64,000 bases of DNA, taken from positions 111,683 to 175,682 of the forward strand of contig NZ_VKDC01000010.1 of the NCBI RefSeq assembly GCF_007097395.1, written 5' to 3'. The position numbers and the translations under genes are program-made. Origin of the DNA: Fulvivirga sp. M361 (lineage in GTDB: Bacteria > Bacteroidota > Bacteroidia > Cytophagales > Cyclobacteriaceae). Below the pieces are notes generated by a model. That model was not told the DNA's origin. It did no database searches and saw nothing but the letters and a program-made list of their open reading frames with translations. Shown piece after piece: positions 23,970 to 32,373 of the stretch. Position 1 is the first letter of the stretch. Every line of letters starts with the position of its first letter.

Positions 23970-26471
23970 ATGAGTATAAAAAAATATAAATTTACGGTTA
24001 CACCCCACCGGCTTTTACTACTCTGTTTTGTTACGTTAAGTATACTTTTGAAAGTGTCCTTCGCCGATGCAAATCCGGCAGACGATTACACATTTAAGAT
24101 AGGTGAGTTTTCTAACGTTACCAGTCTACAATACTTTCTTCAAAACTTAAAACAGAACACTTACCAGGACCAAGGGCTTTCCATACGTTTAAAAGAAGAT
24201 ACTGTCAGCCAGCTAATACATGTGATGCTAGCGGATGATTTGTCCATACCCTTAAATCATGTACTGGAAGAAATAGGGCGTTACTTGAATGACCCCGGAA
24301 GATTATTTGTATTGATCATTAATTACCAGGGAAAGGAAGAAACACTTTTAGCACATTTAAATCATTATCAACTACTGACAAGAGCTTATCCTTTGACTTC
24401 GCCTGACCTTCCTCCTAAAGGCAGCTTATTAAAAGCCGGTAAACCGTTGTTGATATTAAACAATACCGACAGGACTTTTACTAGTAATTTGCTAAGTGAT
24501 TATCATAACAATGTTATAGAGTACCCTGTAGAGGATGCCAGTTTTAGAAATAGTAAACAAGCAAAACGATATATTTCGGGTAATTATCATTTTTTGGCTA
24601 CTAAACGTTTTACAGACGAATTTGTAAGCGATGAAGCGGCATTAAGCGATAAATACAAGCTTAATACAAGCACTTTTATCTACGATTATGTTCTTGACTG
24701 CTGGAAAAACACAGGAAAGAAACCAAATTTTATTTTTTACTCTTCACCCAATATTGCCTATCACATTGGAACGCTAACCATGTTATTGACCAGGCAGCCT
24801 CTGATTCAAGGAACTGTAAAGGCCAAGGGTGTCCCGCTATCAGGCATTACCTGGAAGCACAGCAAGGAATCGCTTACCAAGGGAACCTTCACCTTTCCGG
24901 TAGAAGAAAGCGGTAGAATAACACTGGCGCCTGAGCTATCAGGTTATAAGTTCATACCCGGCAGCTATGGCTCAGACTTTGAGGGAAAGATACAAACGGT
25001 AGCGTTTGAAGCTAATAAATATGATATCGACGATGGAATTACCGCCTATTACTCTTTTGATGATAAGGTTGAAAATGAAGTGACATCGACACAAGAGTAT
25101 GGTAGCGGCATATTTACAAATGATCCTATAAGAGGGAGTGTATTGAAGTTCGAAAACGAAAACCATATAACGCTATCTTCACCGGAGAAATATAACATTG
25201 CAAATAATAGTTTTACGATAAGTATTCATGTTAAACTCAATAAGAGTGGCATGGATAAAGACAATTGTATCCTTGGAAGTAGTATAGCTGAATACCGTAA
25301 GGGCTTACACATTAACATCCGCAGAGGCAATCCGTATTTCGGGTTTTATACTAACGATGTGGTCTCATCAAAAAAGGTACAGCCACAGCAATGGTACCAT
25401 ATAGTGGTAAGGTATAACATTGAAAATGGGGAACAAAGCATTTTCGTAGACGGTGAAAGTGTGGCTCAGTCTTGGAACCACCCCTCCTTTGTCGGTGGAG
25501 GGTCCATCCTCCTGGGAAACGGTATCCAGCAAAATAATTTCCTGGACGGTCTCCTTGATGACTTATATATATGGGATCGAGCTTTAAGTGATACCGAAAT
25601 TAAATCGGTGAATATAAACGGAATAGAAAACATAGATCGTTTAAAAAATCAAAGAATAGTAGCCGCACTTATACTGTCACTTGCTGCCGCTATTACTGTC
25701 TTTTTTGTGCTGCGATTTAGAAAGAGAAAAACTACACGTCAGACTGTTTCCAAAAAAAATGCGATAGAACTTTTGGGAGGTTTTAAAGTTGTGAATGAAA
25801 CCGGAACCGATATCACTCACCTGTTTGCACCCAAAACGAAGGAGCTTTTCTTATTACTTTTGATTTACTCTATAAAAAACCCAAAGGGAATTTCTAAACA
25901 AGAATTAACTCATGTTATTTGGAGCGATATAGCTGACGAAAAGGTTTCCAATAACAGAAGCGTTGCCTTTAATCGACTAAAAAAGGCAATGAGTGCATTT
26001 GGCGGTGTCGAATTATCTTTCGAAAAGAACTTTTGGAAAATGATACGCCACGAAGATGTTTTTTGTGATTATGAGTTTGTGAATACCTTAATACAGGATG
26101 ATAAAAGTAGTCTGACTGACTTCAGTCCCTTTATCAGGAAAGGTAAACTATTACCTAACGTTAAAAATGAATGGTTACTGGACTTCCGCACGGCCTTCAA
26201 TTTTGAGCTTATAGATAAACTATTGTTAATACTCAATAAAGGCGGAAATGAGCCCCACTTAATCGCGTTCACTTGTAGCTACATCTTAAAACTGGATGAT
26301 CAAAACCAACCCGCTTTACACCATCTGTTACATCAAATGATTAAAACGGGTAATAAGCATAAGGCTAATTTTCTATTTAATAAGTTCATAGCAACATATT
26401 GGGCAATAAACAAAAGTAAATTTCCCTATGATCTAAATGGTTTTTTAAACAAGGACATCAATCTTATGTAA
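23970..26471 (+). CDS. Membrane regulator: PLC-like, LamG, TM, SARP-like output
   Basis: An 833-residue protein with an unusual layout. After a signal peptide (about 1-33), residues 35-290 resemble a degenerate PI-PLC X-type barrel (IPLNHVLEEIGRYLNDPG, LLKAGKPLLILNN). A short beta domain follows (about 275-345), then a LamG/ConA-like lectin domain (about 351-548; YYSFDDKV, WYHIVVRYN, GLLDDLYIWDRALSDTEI). One TM helix (about 562-583) leads to a cytoplasmic winged helix plus helical region (about 597-833; LFAPKTKELFLLLLIY, NNRSVAFNRLKKAMSAFGG) like the SARP/BTAD activators. It reads as a one-component transmembrane regulator sensing a glycan or lipid outside. Target genes are unknown; the divergent apbE operon is 256 bp away. 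Confidence 0.78.
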   Translation: MSIKKYKFTVTPHRLLLLCFVTLSILLKVSFADANPADDYTFKIGEFSNVTSLQYFLQNLKQNTYQDQGLSIRLKEDTVSQLIHVMLADDLSIPLNHVLEEIGRYLNDPGRLFVLIINYQGKEETLLAHLNHYQLLTRAYPLTSPDLPPKGSLLKAGKPLLILNNTDRTFTSNLLSDYHNNVIEYPVEDASFRNSKQAKRYISGNYHFLATKRFTDEFVSDEAALSDKYKLNTSTFIYDYVLDCWKNTGKKPNFIFYSSPNIAYHIGTLTMLLTRQPLIQGTVKAKGVPLSGITWKHSKESLTKGTFTFPVEESGRITLAPELSGYKFIPGSYGSDFEGKIQTVAFEANKYDIDDGITAYYSFDDKVENEVTSTQEYGSGIFTNDPIRGSVLKFENENHITLSSPEKYNIANNSFTISIHVKLNKSGMDKDNCILGSSIAEYRKGLHINIRRGNPYFGFYTNDVVSSKKVQPQQWYHIVVRYNIENGEQSIFVDGESVAQSWNHPSFVGGGSILLGNGIQQNNFLDGLLDDLYIWDRALSDTEIKSVNINGIENIDRLKNQRIVAALILSLAAAITVFFVLRFRKRKTTRQTVSKKNAIELLGGFKVVNETGTDITHLFAPKTKELFLLLLIYSIKNPKGISKQELTHVIWSDIADEKVSNNRSVAFNRLKKAMSAFGGVELSFEKNFWKMIRHEDVFCDYEFVNTLIQDDKSSLTDFSPFIRKGKLLPNVKNEWLLDFRTAFNFELIDKLLLILNKGGNEPHLIAFTCSYILKLDDQNQPALHHLLHQMIKTGNKHKANFLFNKFIATYWAINKSKFPYDLNGFLNKDINLM

Positions 26472-26705
26472 AACCAACGGTGGGTTTTATGATAAGATCG
26501 TTGAACTCGATCAAAGAATGGATGCCAACGGATTATCTAAATAGAAGTTAATTAATAGCAATACTTGTTCTATAGCCAGGCATGTGAATGATTGGATTTA
26601 TGATGAGAAGAAGGAGCAACCTTACCGTAGAACAGTGTAGAACGGATGATACCAGGCCAATCCACTTTTTAAAAATTGACCATCCCCAATCCCCCAAAAA
26701 GGAAG

Positions 26706-27452
26706 TTAAGAAAGGTGCTCGATCAAGGTCATCAAACGAGATCTGTTTCTTACCGAAACCATTACCCGGCTATCATTTTTCATAAGTATCGTTTTATCCT
26801 TTTTAATAGATGCAACGTTGGTCAGGTTGATGAGTGTAGATCGGTTTGCCCTGAAAAAACCTTTTGGCGCTAATAGTTCGTCGTAGTACTTTAATAAGTT
26901 AGAGGCCATATAATTTTTCTTATTCTCCATATGGAAAATGGTGTAGTTGGCGTCCGCTTCGCATAGAATCACCTCATCCAATTTTATCGTTACATATTCC
27001 TTGCCTATGTCCAGGAGTAGCCTTGACTTTTCATCATAAAAAAACCTTTTGAACTCCTCATATTTCTTTAAAGAGAACATGGTTTTACTTTTCATGAAGT
27101 AGGTGTCGACTACTTCAATTAATTTTCTCTCATCAAATGGTTTCAGTAAAAAGTAAAAGGCATAATGTTCCATGGCTACTTCCATGTACCTCCCATGAGA
27201 GGTAGTGAAAATCACCTCGCAGTCATGTGTGTCAACTGCCTTAAGGATATCAAAAGCTGTACCTCCGTTAATTTCAATGTCCATAAAGATCAGGTTCGGC
27301 TTAAGGTCATTAATGGCATCTATGGAAGTTCCCACATCTTTTAAGCACGCCAGTATTTCTATGTTCTTGAAGTTTGTCTTTAGGATATTGGAAAGATAGC
27401 TGGCAGATGCTTCCACATCTTCTACAATAAGGCACTTAATTTGATTTTGCAT
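26706..27452 (-). CDS. LytTR-family response regulator
   Basis: A 248-residue two-component response regulator. The receiver domain (1-120) has the acidic pair in CLIVEDVEAS, the phospho-acceptor Asp in LIFMDIEINGGTAFD, Thr in VIFTTSHG and Lys in FLLKPFDE. The LytTR DNA-binding domain occupies about 145-245 (VILCEADANYTIFHM, FFRANRSTLINLTNV). It is divergent from the LytS-type kinase gene with 63 bp between the starts, a standard pairing in Bacteroidota. Target promoters are unknown; it may also control the shared intergenic region. Confidence 0.9.
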   Translation of the reverse strand: MQNQIKCLIVEDVEASASYLSNILKTNFKNIEILACLKDVGTSIDAINDLKPNLIFMDIEINGGTAFDILKAVDTHDCEVIFTTSHGRYMEVAMEHYAFYFLLKPFDERKLIEVVDTYFMKSKTMFSLKKYEEFKRFFYDEKSRLLLDIGKEYVTIKLDEVILCEADANYTIFHMENKKNYMASNLLKYYDELLAPKGFFRANRSTLINLTNVASIKKDKTILMKNDSRVMVSVRNRSRLMTLIEHLS

Positions 27453-27515
27453 GTTTTGGCGGCTTTGCGAAACCCTTTGATCTTCTATGGTCGAAAAAAA
27501 ATGTAATTATTGTGA

Positions 27516-29402
27516 TTGATGAAAAATTCCCCCATCTCTTACCTGATCATTTTGATCGTCGGAATAACGAGGGTACTGTATGGTCAATCCCATGAAGGAA
27601 ACTTCATTCCTCCCCATTTTTATTTAGCTAAAACCGATAGTTCGGCTATTCCTGGCTTGTTGAAAGCTATTGAAAAGAATGTTGAAAAAGAAAAAATAGC
27701 CTATTTTCATTTAAAGGCAGGCACTTATTATTTTGAGGTTGCGGATGATCTTACTCGTGCTATCCATCATTTCAATACAGGTCTGAAAGTCACTGATTCT
27801 ACCAACATCGCAAGGGATAATTTACTCACTATATGTTATTTACATTATTCCAGAGCCAAAGTGTTTTTTAAGGAAAAAAAGTATAAAAATGCTTTAAAAA
27901 GTCTGTATCGTTCTTTGGATGCCGTGGAAGATATAAACCCGGGTATAATAGCATTGATCAAATATGATCTGGCTCAAAATTATCATCACTTAGGCGAGTA
28001 TGACCATGGTTTGAATTATTTCAAACAGGTTTTGAAAGAACCTTTGTGTAAGGACAGCCTGATGTTTCAGATCTCAACGAATTTTCAAATTGGAATCATT
28101 TATGCGCACCGAATTTTCATTTACGATTCGGCCAGAGTGTATTTAAGACGGGTGATCACCTTATCAGAGGGGTCTTATGAAAAAGAATATGTTCCGAAAG
28201 CCTATAAAAGCCTGGGGTCCGAACATTACGAACTCAAAAACTGGGATTCTCTTCAATACTATTTTGATAAAGTAAGGGAGGCATATCAGCAGTATAACAT
28301 AACGCTGTCACCCGGAGAAAAATTTGTCAATCGGTTGCAGGAAACTATTGTTCTCTCAGAAGTGGGGATCATAAACGATGAAGAGGAGAGATACCGCCAG
28401 TTACTGGTGGATATACGAGACTTAGACCTTAGTCCACATAATATAGGCGAGTTATATCACAGTATTTATGTTAATCTCATACTATACTATAAGCGTATCG
28501 GTAATTACAAAAAAAGTACCGAAGCTCTGGAAGAAAGAAGTACTATAGTAGATAGCATGCGGGACGAACTGGTCAAAAAAAGAGCTATCGAACTTGAAGT
28601 AGAATATGAAACCAAGAAGAAAGAAGATGCCATTGACGCATGGCAACTGCAAGCAGAGAAGCAGCAGACTATTAACTTGCTACTTATCTTTTCCATAGGG
28701 CTGCTCATTACTCTTATTGTTCTGGGCTTTCTTTTTTTCAAGCAAAAAGCCTTACAGGCCAAATTTGAAAAGGCGAATTTGCAACAACGGTTACTACGAG
28801 CCCAGATGAATCCTCATTTCCTGTTTAATACATTGAGCACCGCTGTGGCCATGGTCCATAAAAAGTCAGACAATGCCATTGCTTACCTTACCAGGTTTTC
28901 CGAATTACTGAGAATGATATTAAATAACTCCCGGGAAGAGTTCATTTCCCTGGATACTGAGATTGAGGGATTGACTAATTATTTAATGATACAATCTGAA
29001 TTTTCCGCCGCTTTCCGGTACCAGATCGATGTGGACCCTGCGATAGATCAAACGGAAATACTTATTCCACAAATGCTTATTCAACCATTTTTAGAAAACG
29101 CCATTGAGCATGGCATCCGGAAAGAGCAGGGAACAATCATATTGGCAATAAGGAAAGAAAACCAAAACTTACTCCATTGCAGTGTTGAAGATAATGGTGT
29201 AGGCTGGAAAAACAGAGTCAAAAAAGAATCAATAACATCCGGGGAACATTTTTCAGTATCAGGAGATATCGTAGAAGAAAGGCTGGCCATCTTCAGTAAG
29301 AAACTAAAAGCAGACGCCCGAATGACCATCTGCTCACCGGTAAATGAAGCAGGGAACGGCACAAGAGTAAACCTCTATATCCCATTCATAGAAGATTTTT
29401 AA
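27516..29402 (+). CDS. LytS-type sensor histidine kinase with TPR sensor
   Basis: A 628-residue kinase with a signal peptide (up to about YGQ), a periplasmic TPR-rich region (about 45-370; YHLGEYDHGLNYFKQVL and similar), one TM helix (about 388-408, LLLIFSIGLLITLIVLGFLF), and a His_kinase domain of the LytS/YehU kind. The H-box is LRAQMNPHFLFNTLSTAVAM, the N-box MLIQPFLENAIEHGIRKEQG, and the G-box DNGVGW. It should phosphorylate the LytTR regulator encoded divergently. The signal sensed by the TPR region is unknown. Confidence 0.9.
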   Translation: MMKNSPISYLIILIVGITRVLYGQSHEGNFIPPHFYLAKTDSSAIPGLLKAIEKNVEKEKIAYFHLKAGTYYFEVADDLTRAIHHFNTGLKVTDSTNIARDNLLTICYLHYSRAKVFFKEKKYKNALKSLYRSLDAVEDINPGIIALIKYDLAQNYHHLGEYDHGLNYFKQVLKEPLCKDSLMFQISTNFQIGIIYAHRIFIYDSARVYLRRVITLSEGSYEKEYVPKAYKSLGSEHYELKNWDSLQYYFDKVREAYQQYNITLSPGEKFVNRLQETIVLSEVGIINDEEERYRQLLVDIRDLDLSPHNIGELYHSIYVNLILYYKRIGNYKKSTEALEERSTIVDSMRDELVKKRAIELEVEYETKKKEDAIDAWQLQAEKQQTINLLLIFSIGLLITLIVLGFLFFKQKALQAKFEKANLQQRLLRAQMNPHFLFNTLSTAVAMVHKKSDNAIAYLTRFSELLRMILNNSREEFISLDTEIEGLTNYLMIQSEFSAAFRYQIDVDPAIDQTEILIPQMLIQPFLENAIEHGIRKEQGTIILAIRKENQNLLHCSVEDNGVGWKNRVKKESITSGEHFSVSGDIVEERLAIFSKKLKADARMTICSPVNEAGNGTRVNLYIPFIEDF

Positions 29403-29776
29403 CCTGTATTACGTATGTAACTCATAACAAACAGACCGGCTCATCCCTGCAACTTCCGTGTTCATCGTTTTAAAACCTTTCTTATAAATTTTATCTGGGT
29501 GATAAGGCACGCCGTCTGGTCTGGAGTAATGAGGCATTAGGATTCGTGGTGTAGATCCAAAGTACAAAAAGACCGCGTATTTTATATCGTTTTGATTTGG
29601 AGGAAGTTAAGTATCGCAGGCCTTTCACTGTCAGCGGATTTTGTTACAGCAAACGCTTATTGCTAAAAGAGTAACGCTCTTTGATTCAGATGTATCACTG
29701 GTCATTTGGGGCTTGAGTCATAAAACTACTTATGGTACATTGTCCTTTAACCTTTTTCACATTAAACACAAAAGCA
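29403..29776. other. Gene-free spacer
   Basis: AT-rich stretch between the kinase gene and the small secreted-protein gene. I see no ORF with coding character and no clear promoter, hairpin or terminator. Confidence 0.5.
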
Positions 29777-30133
29777 ATGAAAATTGTCCTCCTTACAACC
29801 GTATTAGCCATGTGTTCCATGGCCTTTAAACCCGTAAATGCACCTGTCGTTGAGCAAACCTTCTCCGCCCCATATGAGATTACGATCACCAGTGGCGAAG
29901 GCTATTTATATTTGAACAGTGGTGTTCAATTGCTAACCGCAGGTCAGAGTTACATCGCATCTCCGGGTGAAAGTGGTGCAATTGCCGGTAAATGTGGTAA
30001 CTCGATCAGTTTTTGCGTGTCATATGGCAGTAGCATTATAAATACTTCTGCTTTGGCAGGGCCTTGCTATTCCTACACTCAGGGTTCAGGGAACCCGTCT
30101 CAAGCTGCTTTTACCTTCCAGGCAGCGCCTTAA
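29777..30133 (+). CDS. Small secreted Cys-containing protein, unknown
   Basis: A 118-residue protein from ATG 29777, chosen because MKIVLLTTVLAMCSMAFKP is a proper signal peptide; the frame is open further upstream to 29732 but that extension is not signal-like. The mature part is small, Gly/Ser-rich and beta-prone (YEITITSGEGYLYLNSGVQ), with three Cys residues (GKCGNS, ISFCVSYG, AGPCYSY) that could form a disulfide. No family recognised. It stands alone between the two-component system and the repeat-bearing region. Confidence 0.62.
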   Translation: MKIVLLTTVLAMCSMAFKPVNAPVVEQTFSAPYEITITSGEGYLYLNSGVQLLTAGQSYIASPGESGAIAGKCGNSISFCVSYGSSIINTSALAGPCYSYTQGSGNPSQAAFTFQAAP

Positions 30134-30198
30134 GACACTGCTGGTCTTCTTTTATCAAGAGGGCTAAATGGTAATTCCAAAGCAAAGTAGCCAGCATT

Positions 30199-30496
30199 TT
30201 TAATGCAGGTTTCACACTGGTCGTAGGATGTCCTACGACCTATTATTGGCTTGGGGTGTCCGCTTGGTGGGCATAAAGAGATTTAGATCGTATCGGAATG
30301 GGCATAGCAAACTTTACAGGCTTTCCCATTTCTCCCCCTAGCCGTAAACCCTGACACACTATCTGCTTAGAGAAATTCCAGAATATTGACCGAAGTCCAT
30401 AGGGATACAAAATACAGTAATGATTAAAGCCCGAGCGGACGCTCTATTTAGTTATAGGTCGTAGGAGCGCTGCGCTTAACCGACGACCAGAGTGTG
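30199..30496 (+). repeat. Hairpin-ended dispersed element, copy B (298 bp)
   Basis: Same element as at 19182, with the identical left hairpin (30219-30240) and GAGCG-GA-CGCTC plus GGTCGTAGG...CCGACGACC at the right end. Relative to copy A it has an internal deletion of about 110 bp, joined at similar ACTA(C/T)CT words. Immediately left of it (30172-30198) is a copy of the ATTCC...CATTTTTAATGC short motif. Its right end directly abuts an integrase remnant. Confidence 0.7.
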
Positions 30497-30685
30497 GGAA
30501 AGTTTCTATTCGAAGGATCAGAGGGCGGGATTTGTAGTACAAGTAGTATTCGTAAGGTTTTGAAGCACGCTTGTTGTAAGGTTGGAATAAGGAAAAAAGT
30601 TACACCTTGCACCATGCTCACCAATGCTTTAGGTTCATATCATGATGTTATCCCAACTAATTACAGTTATTATTATACCGTTTAG
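30494..30685 (+). pseudogene. Tyrosine integrase remnant
   Basis: A 63-codon fragment without a proper start. KFLFEGSEGG, STSSIRKVLKHACCKVGIRK and KKVTPCTMLT align with the C-terminal catalytic part of XerD-like integrases, where the last segment should be TPHTLRH. The catalytic His and Arg of that motif are gone, and the reading frame ends before the active-site Tyr block. It begins at the right end of repeat copy B, so the element may have broken the gene, or the fragment was carried along. Not functional. Confidence 0.6.
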
Positions 30686-30691
30686 AGAGGG

Positions 30692-30722
30692 TTTGGAAAG
30701 GGGCAAACTGGCATATTTTTTG
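30692..30722 (+). promoter_or_regulatory. Bacteroidota-type promoter of the lipoprotein gene
   Basis: TTTG at 30692-30695 and TATTTTTTG at 30714-30722 with an 18-bp spacer, about 30 bp before the ATG at 30755. It fits the TTTG / TAnnTTTG pattern with one extra T in the -7 box. Confidence 0.45.
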
Positions 30723-30754
30723 ACCATGAATTTCCTAAAACATAAAAGTAGAAT

Positions 30755-31474
30755 ATGAAAAAAGAATGGCTAAAACTTAGTTTGGTGTCCGTGCTTCTGT
30801 TAACCGGATGTGCAGATGACGACAATCAAGTGGAAGAGAGATACACACATGATCCCGTTTTTTTTAATCTCACTATGGATAATTCACAATACATTTTAGA
30901 ATCTCCTGACTACACAGTGCGCCCGGGAAAAGTCCGATCGGGATGTATTGAAAGTACCCCATGGGTAGGCGGTTTTACCTATGGTATGAAACCTACCCGT
31001 TTGGAAGCTCATACAGATAGCGACAATTTCATCGCGGGTATTCAATTTAGTATTACGGAAAAAGTAGGGATCATTGACCTCAATGTCGATGAACTTAACT
31101 ACATGCAGCACGTGATGAACCCACCGGGGGACAGAGGCTTTCCAACCCACGTGGAGGGCTTTGAACCGACCAGAAATGGTGTTGACTTTCCTACATCCGA
31201 AATATATCTTGAGATATATACCACAGACGGTGACTTGTATATTTCTACTTTACCAGGATTAACATCACGGGATGAAAACTCTTTTTTTGATGATACAAGG
31301 GTTTTAAAATTAGGGACGTCTTCACCTGAAGAGTATTCTTATATTTTAGAAGCCAATTTTAAAGTAGACATGTATAAATACAACTCTTCGACTGAACCGG
31401 TAATTGTACGGGGTAATTTTCGTTTGCCTGTTTATACTTTCAAAACGACAGAAGCCAGGTCGCAGTGTAATTAA
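30755..31474 (+). CDS. Lipoprotein of unknown function
   Basis: A 239-residue lipoprotein: signal LVSVLLLTGC followed by an acidic linker (ADDDNQ), which in this phylum often accompanies surface export. The mature part is beta-rich (YTVRPGKVRSGCIE, EIYLEIYTTDGDLYIST, VIVRGNFRLPVYTF) and has Cys near both ends. I do not recognise a family; a small binding or adhesion lipoprotein is possible. It has its own promoter and stands between the integrase remnant and a hairpin-rich spacer. Confidence 0.72.
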   Translation: MKKEWLKLSLVSVLLLTGCADDDNQVEERYTHDPVFFNLTMDNSQYILESPDYTVRPGKVRSGCIESTPWVGGFTYGMKPTRLEAHTDSDNFIAGIQFSITEKVGIIDLNVDELNYMQHVMNPPGDRGFPTHVEGFEPTRNGVDFPTSEIYLEIYTTDGDLYISTLPGLTSRDENSFFDDTRVLKLGTSSPEEYSYILEANFKVDMYKYNSSTEPVIVRGNFRLPVYTFKTTEARSQCN

Positions 31475-31912
31475 AATGGTGTCTGTAGGCAACCACTGAG
31501 GTTTTCAAAATCAATCAACAGCCCCCACTGGTCCTCTTTGGAAAAGAGGACCAAACGGTGATTCCGCACCGAGATCATCGGCATTTTTAGTACGGGTTTT
31601 AGAACCTCCGTAGTTATTTAGAAAGTACCACCCGCGTGGTCTCAACAGTCTCTCGGGTTAAAATCCCGAGTAACGACTATTTCTGAGGCCTCCGGCCGGC
31701 TTTACGAACTAAAACTCCCCGAAGTTCTCTACAAGAGACTCTTAGGAGGGAGAAATGTTAAGCAAATCTGTTTGTAAAAGACAATAAGCAATTATAAAAT
31801 GGTTAAATCATACGGTTAAATCAGCTCAGGTATGCACTTATGGTTATTTTAGTGATCTGATAACGCTATGGTTGTCATTGACTGGTTAACAGCAATAAAC
31901 TTCTATTCTCTT
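31475..31912. repeat. Hairpin-rich spacer, possible diverged relative (D) of the element
   Basis: No gene. A perfect 10-bp hairpin GGTCCTCTTT-GGA-AAAGAGGACC is at 31530-31552, preceded by CCCACT as at the ends of copies A and B. Then come the short motif ATTCCGCACC...GGCATTTTTAGT (31562-31595), a CTCGGG/CCCGAG hairpin (about 31652-31670), and AGGCCTCCGGCCGG at about 31686-31699, which parallels AGGGCGTCCGCCCGG in copy A. It may also terminate the lipoprotein gene. Confidence 0.45.
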
Positions 31913-32287
31913 TCAAGGACTTCTTAGCTCCCCAACTACCTCGCCCTGGACCACACCCCAATTTCTAATCTCCCTGAGAACAGGAATAAAGGTATTACCA
32001 AATTCAGTGAGTTGATAATCAACTTTCCGTGGCCGCCCACCATGGTCTGTTCTAAGCAGAATCCGATCTTCAATCAAGGATTGAAGCTGAAGACTCAACA
32101 TTTTTTCGGTGATATCCGGGATAAATTTCTTGATCTCTCCGAACCTCATCGGGCCTTTATTCATGTGGATATACCATAAAATGATCGCTTTCCACTTTCC
32201 TCCAATAAAATTTATAGTCACACTTAAAGGACAGTGAAATATCTGACTGTTAATATGATACACCAATTCTTTACCGTCTACCAACAT
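31913..32287 (-). CDS. HxlR-family transcriptional regulator
   Basis: A 124-residue winged-helix regulator. FHCPLSVTINFIGGKWKAIILWY is the family hallmark (Cys, then GGKWK), followed by MRFGEIKKFIPDITEKMLSL (recognition region) and RPRKVDYQLTEFG (wing). HxlR proteins often sense electrophiles, quinones or oxidants through the N-terminal Cys. It is divergent from two SDR-like genes, with an 86-bp spacer holding two inverted repeats, so control of those genes is likely. Confidence 0.88.
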   Translation of the reverse strand: MLVDGKELVYHINSQIFHCPLSVTINFIGGKWKAIILWYIHMNKGPMRFGEIKKFIPDITEKMLSLQLQSLIEDRILLRTDHGGRPRKVDYQLTEFGNTFIPVLREIRNWGVVQGEVVGELRSP

Positions 32288-32309
32288 TATCTTATTGTTA
32301 AATTCTAAT

Positions 32310-32366
32310 TACTGTCAATAACCACAGTATTGATCCTTTTCGTTGTTACTGTAAAAATCGTAGTAA
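32310..32366. promoter_or_regulatory. Putative HxlR operators
   Basis: Two inverted repeats in the divergent spacer: TACTGT-N8-ACAGTA at 32310-32329 and TTACT-N11-AGTAA at 32346-32366. HxlR/YodB-type sites commonly have TACT...AGTA half-sites. The second ends only a few bases before the first SDR start codon. Confidence 0.45.
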
Positions 32367-32373
32367 TGAAGTT

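Noticed and set aside
26588..26873. Two short plus-strand ORFs at the end of the response-regulator gene
   Set aside because: They are largely antisense to the LytTR domain and show no start signal or conserved motif.
30494..30685. Intact small protein gene
   Set aside because: It has no proper start codon context and matches only the interior of a tyrosine integrase with the catalytic residues lost.
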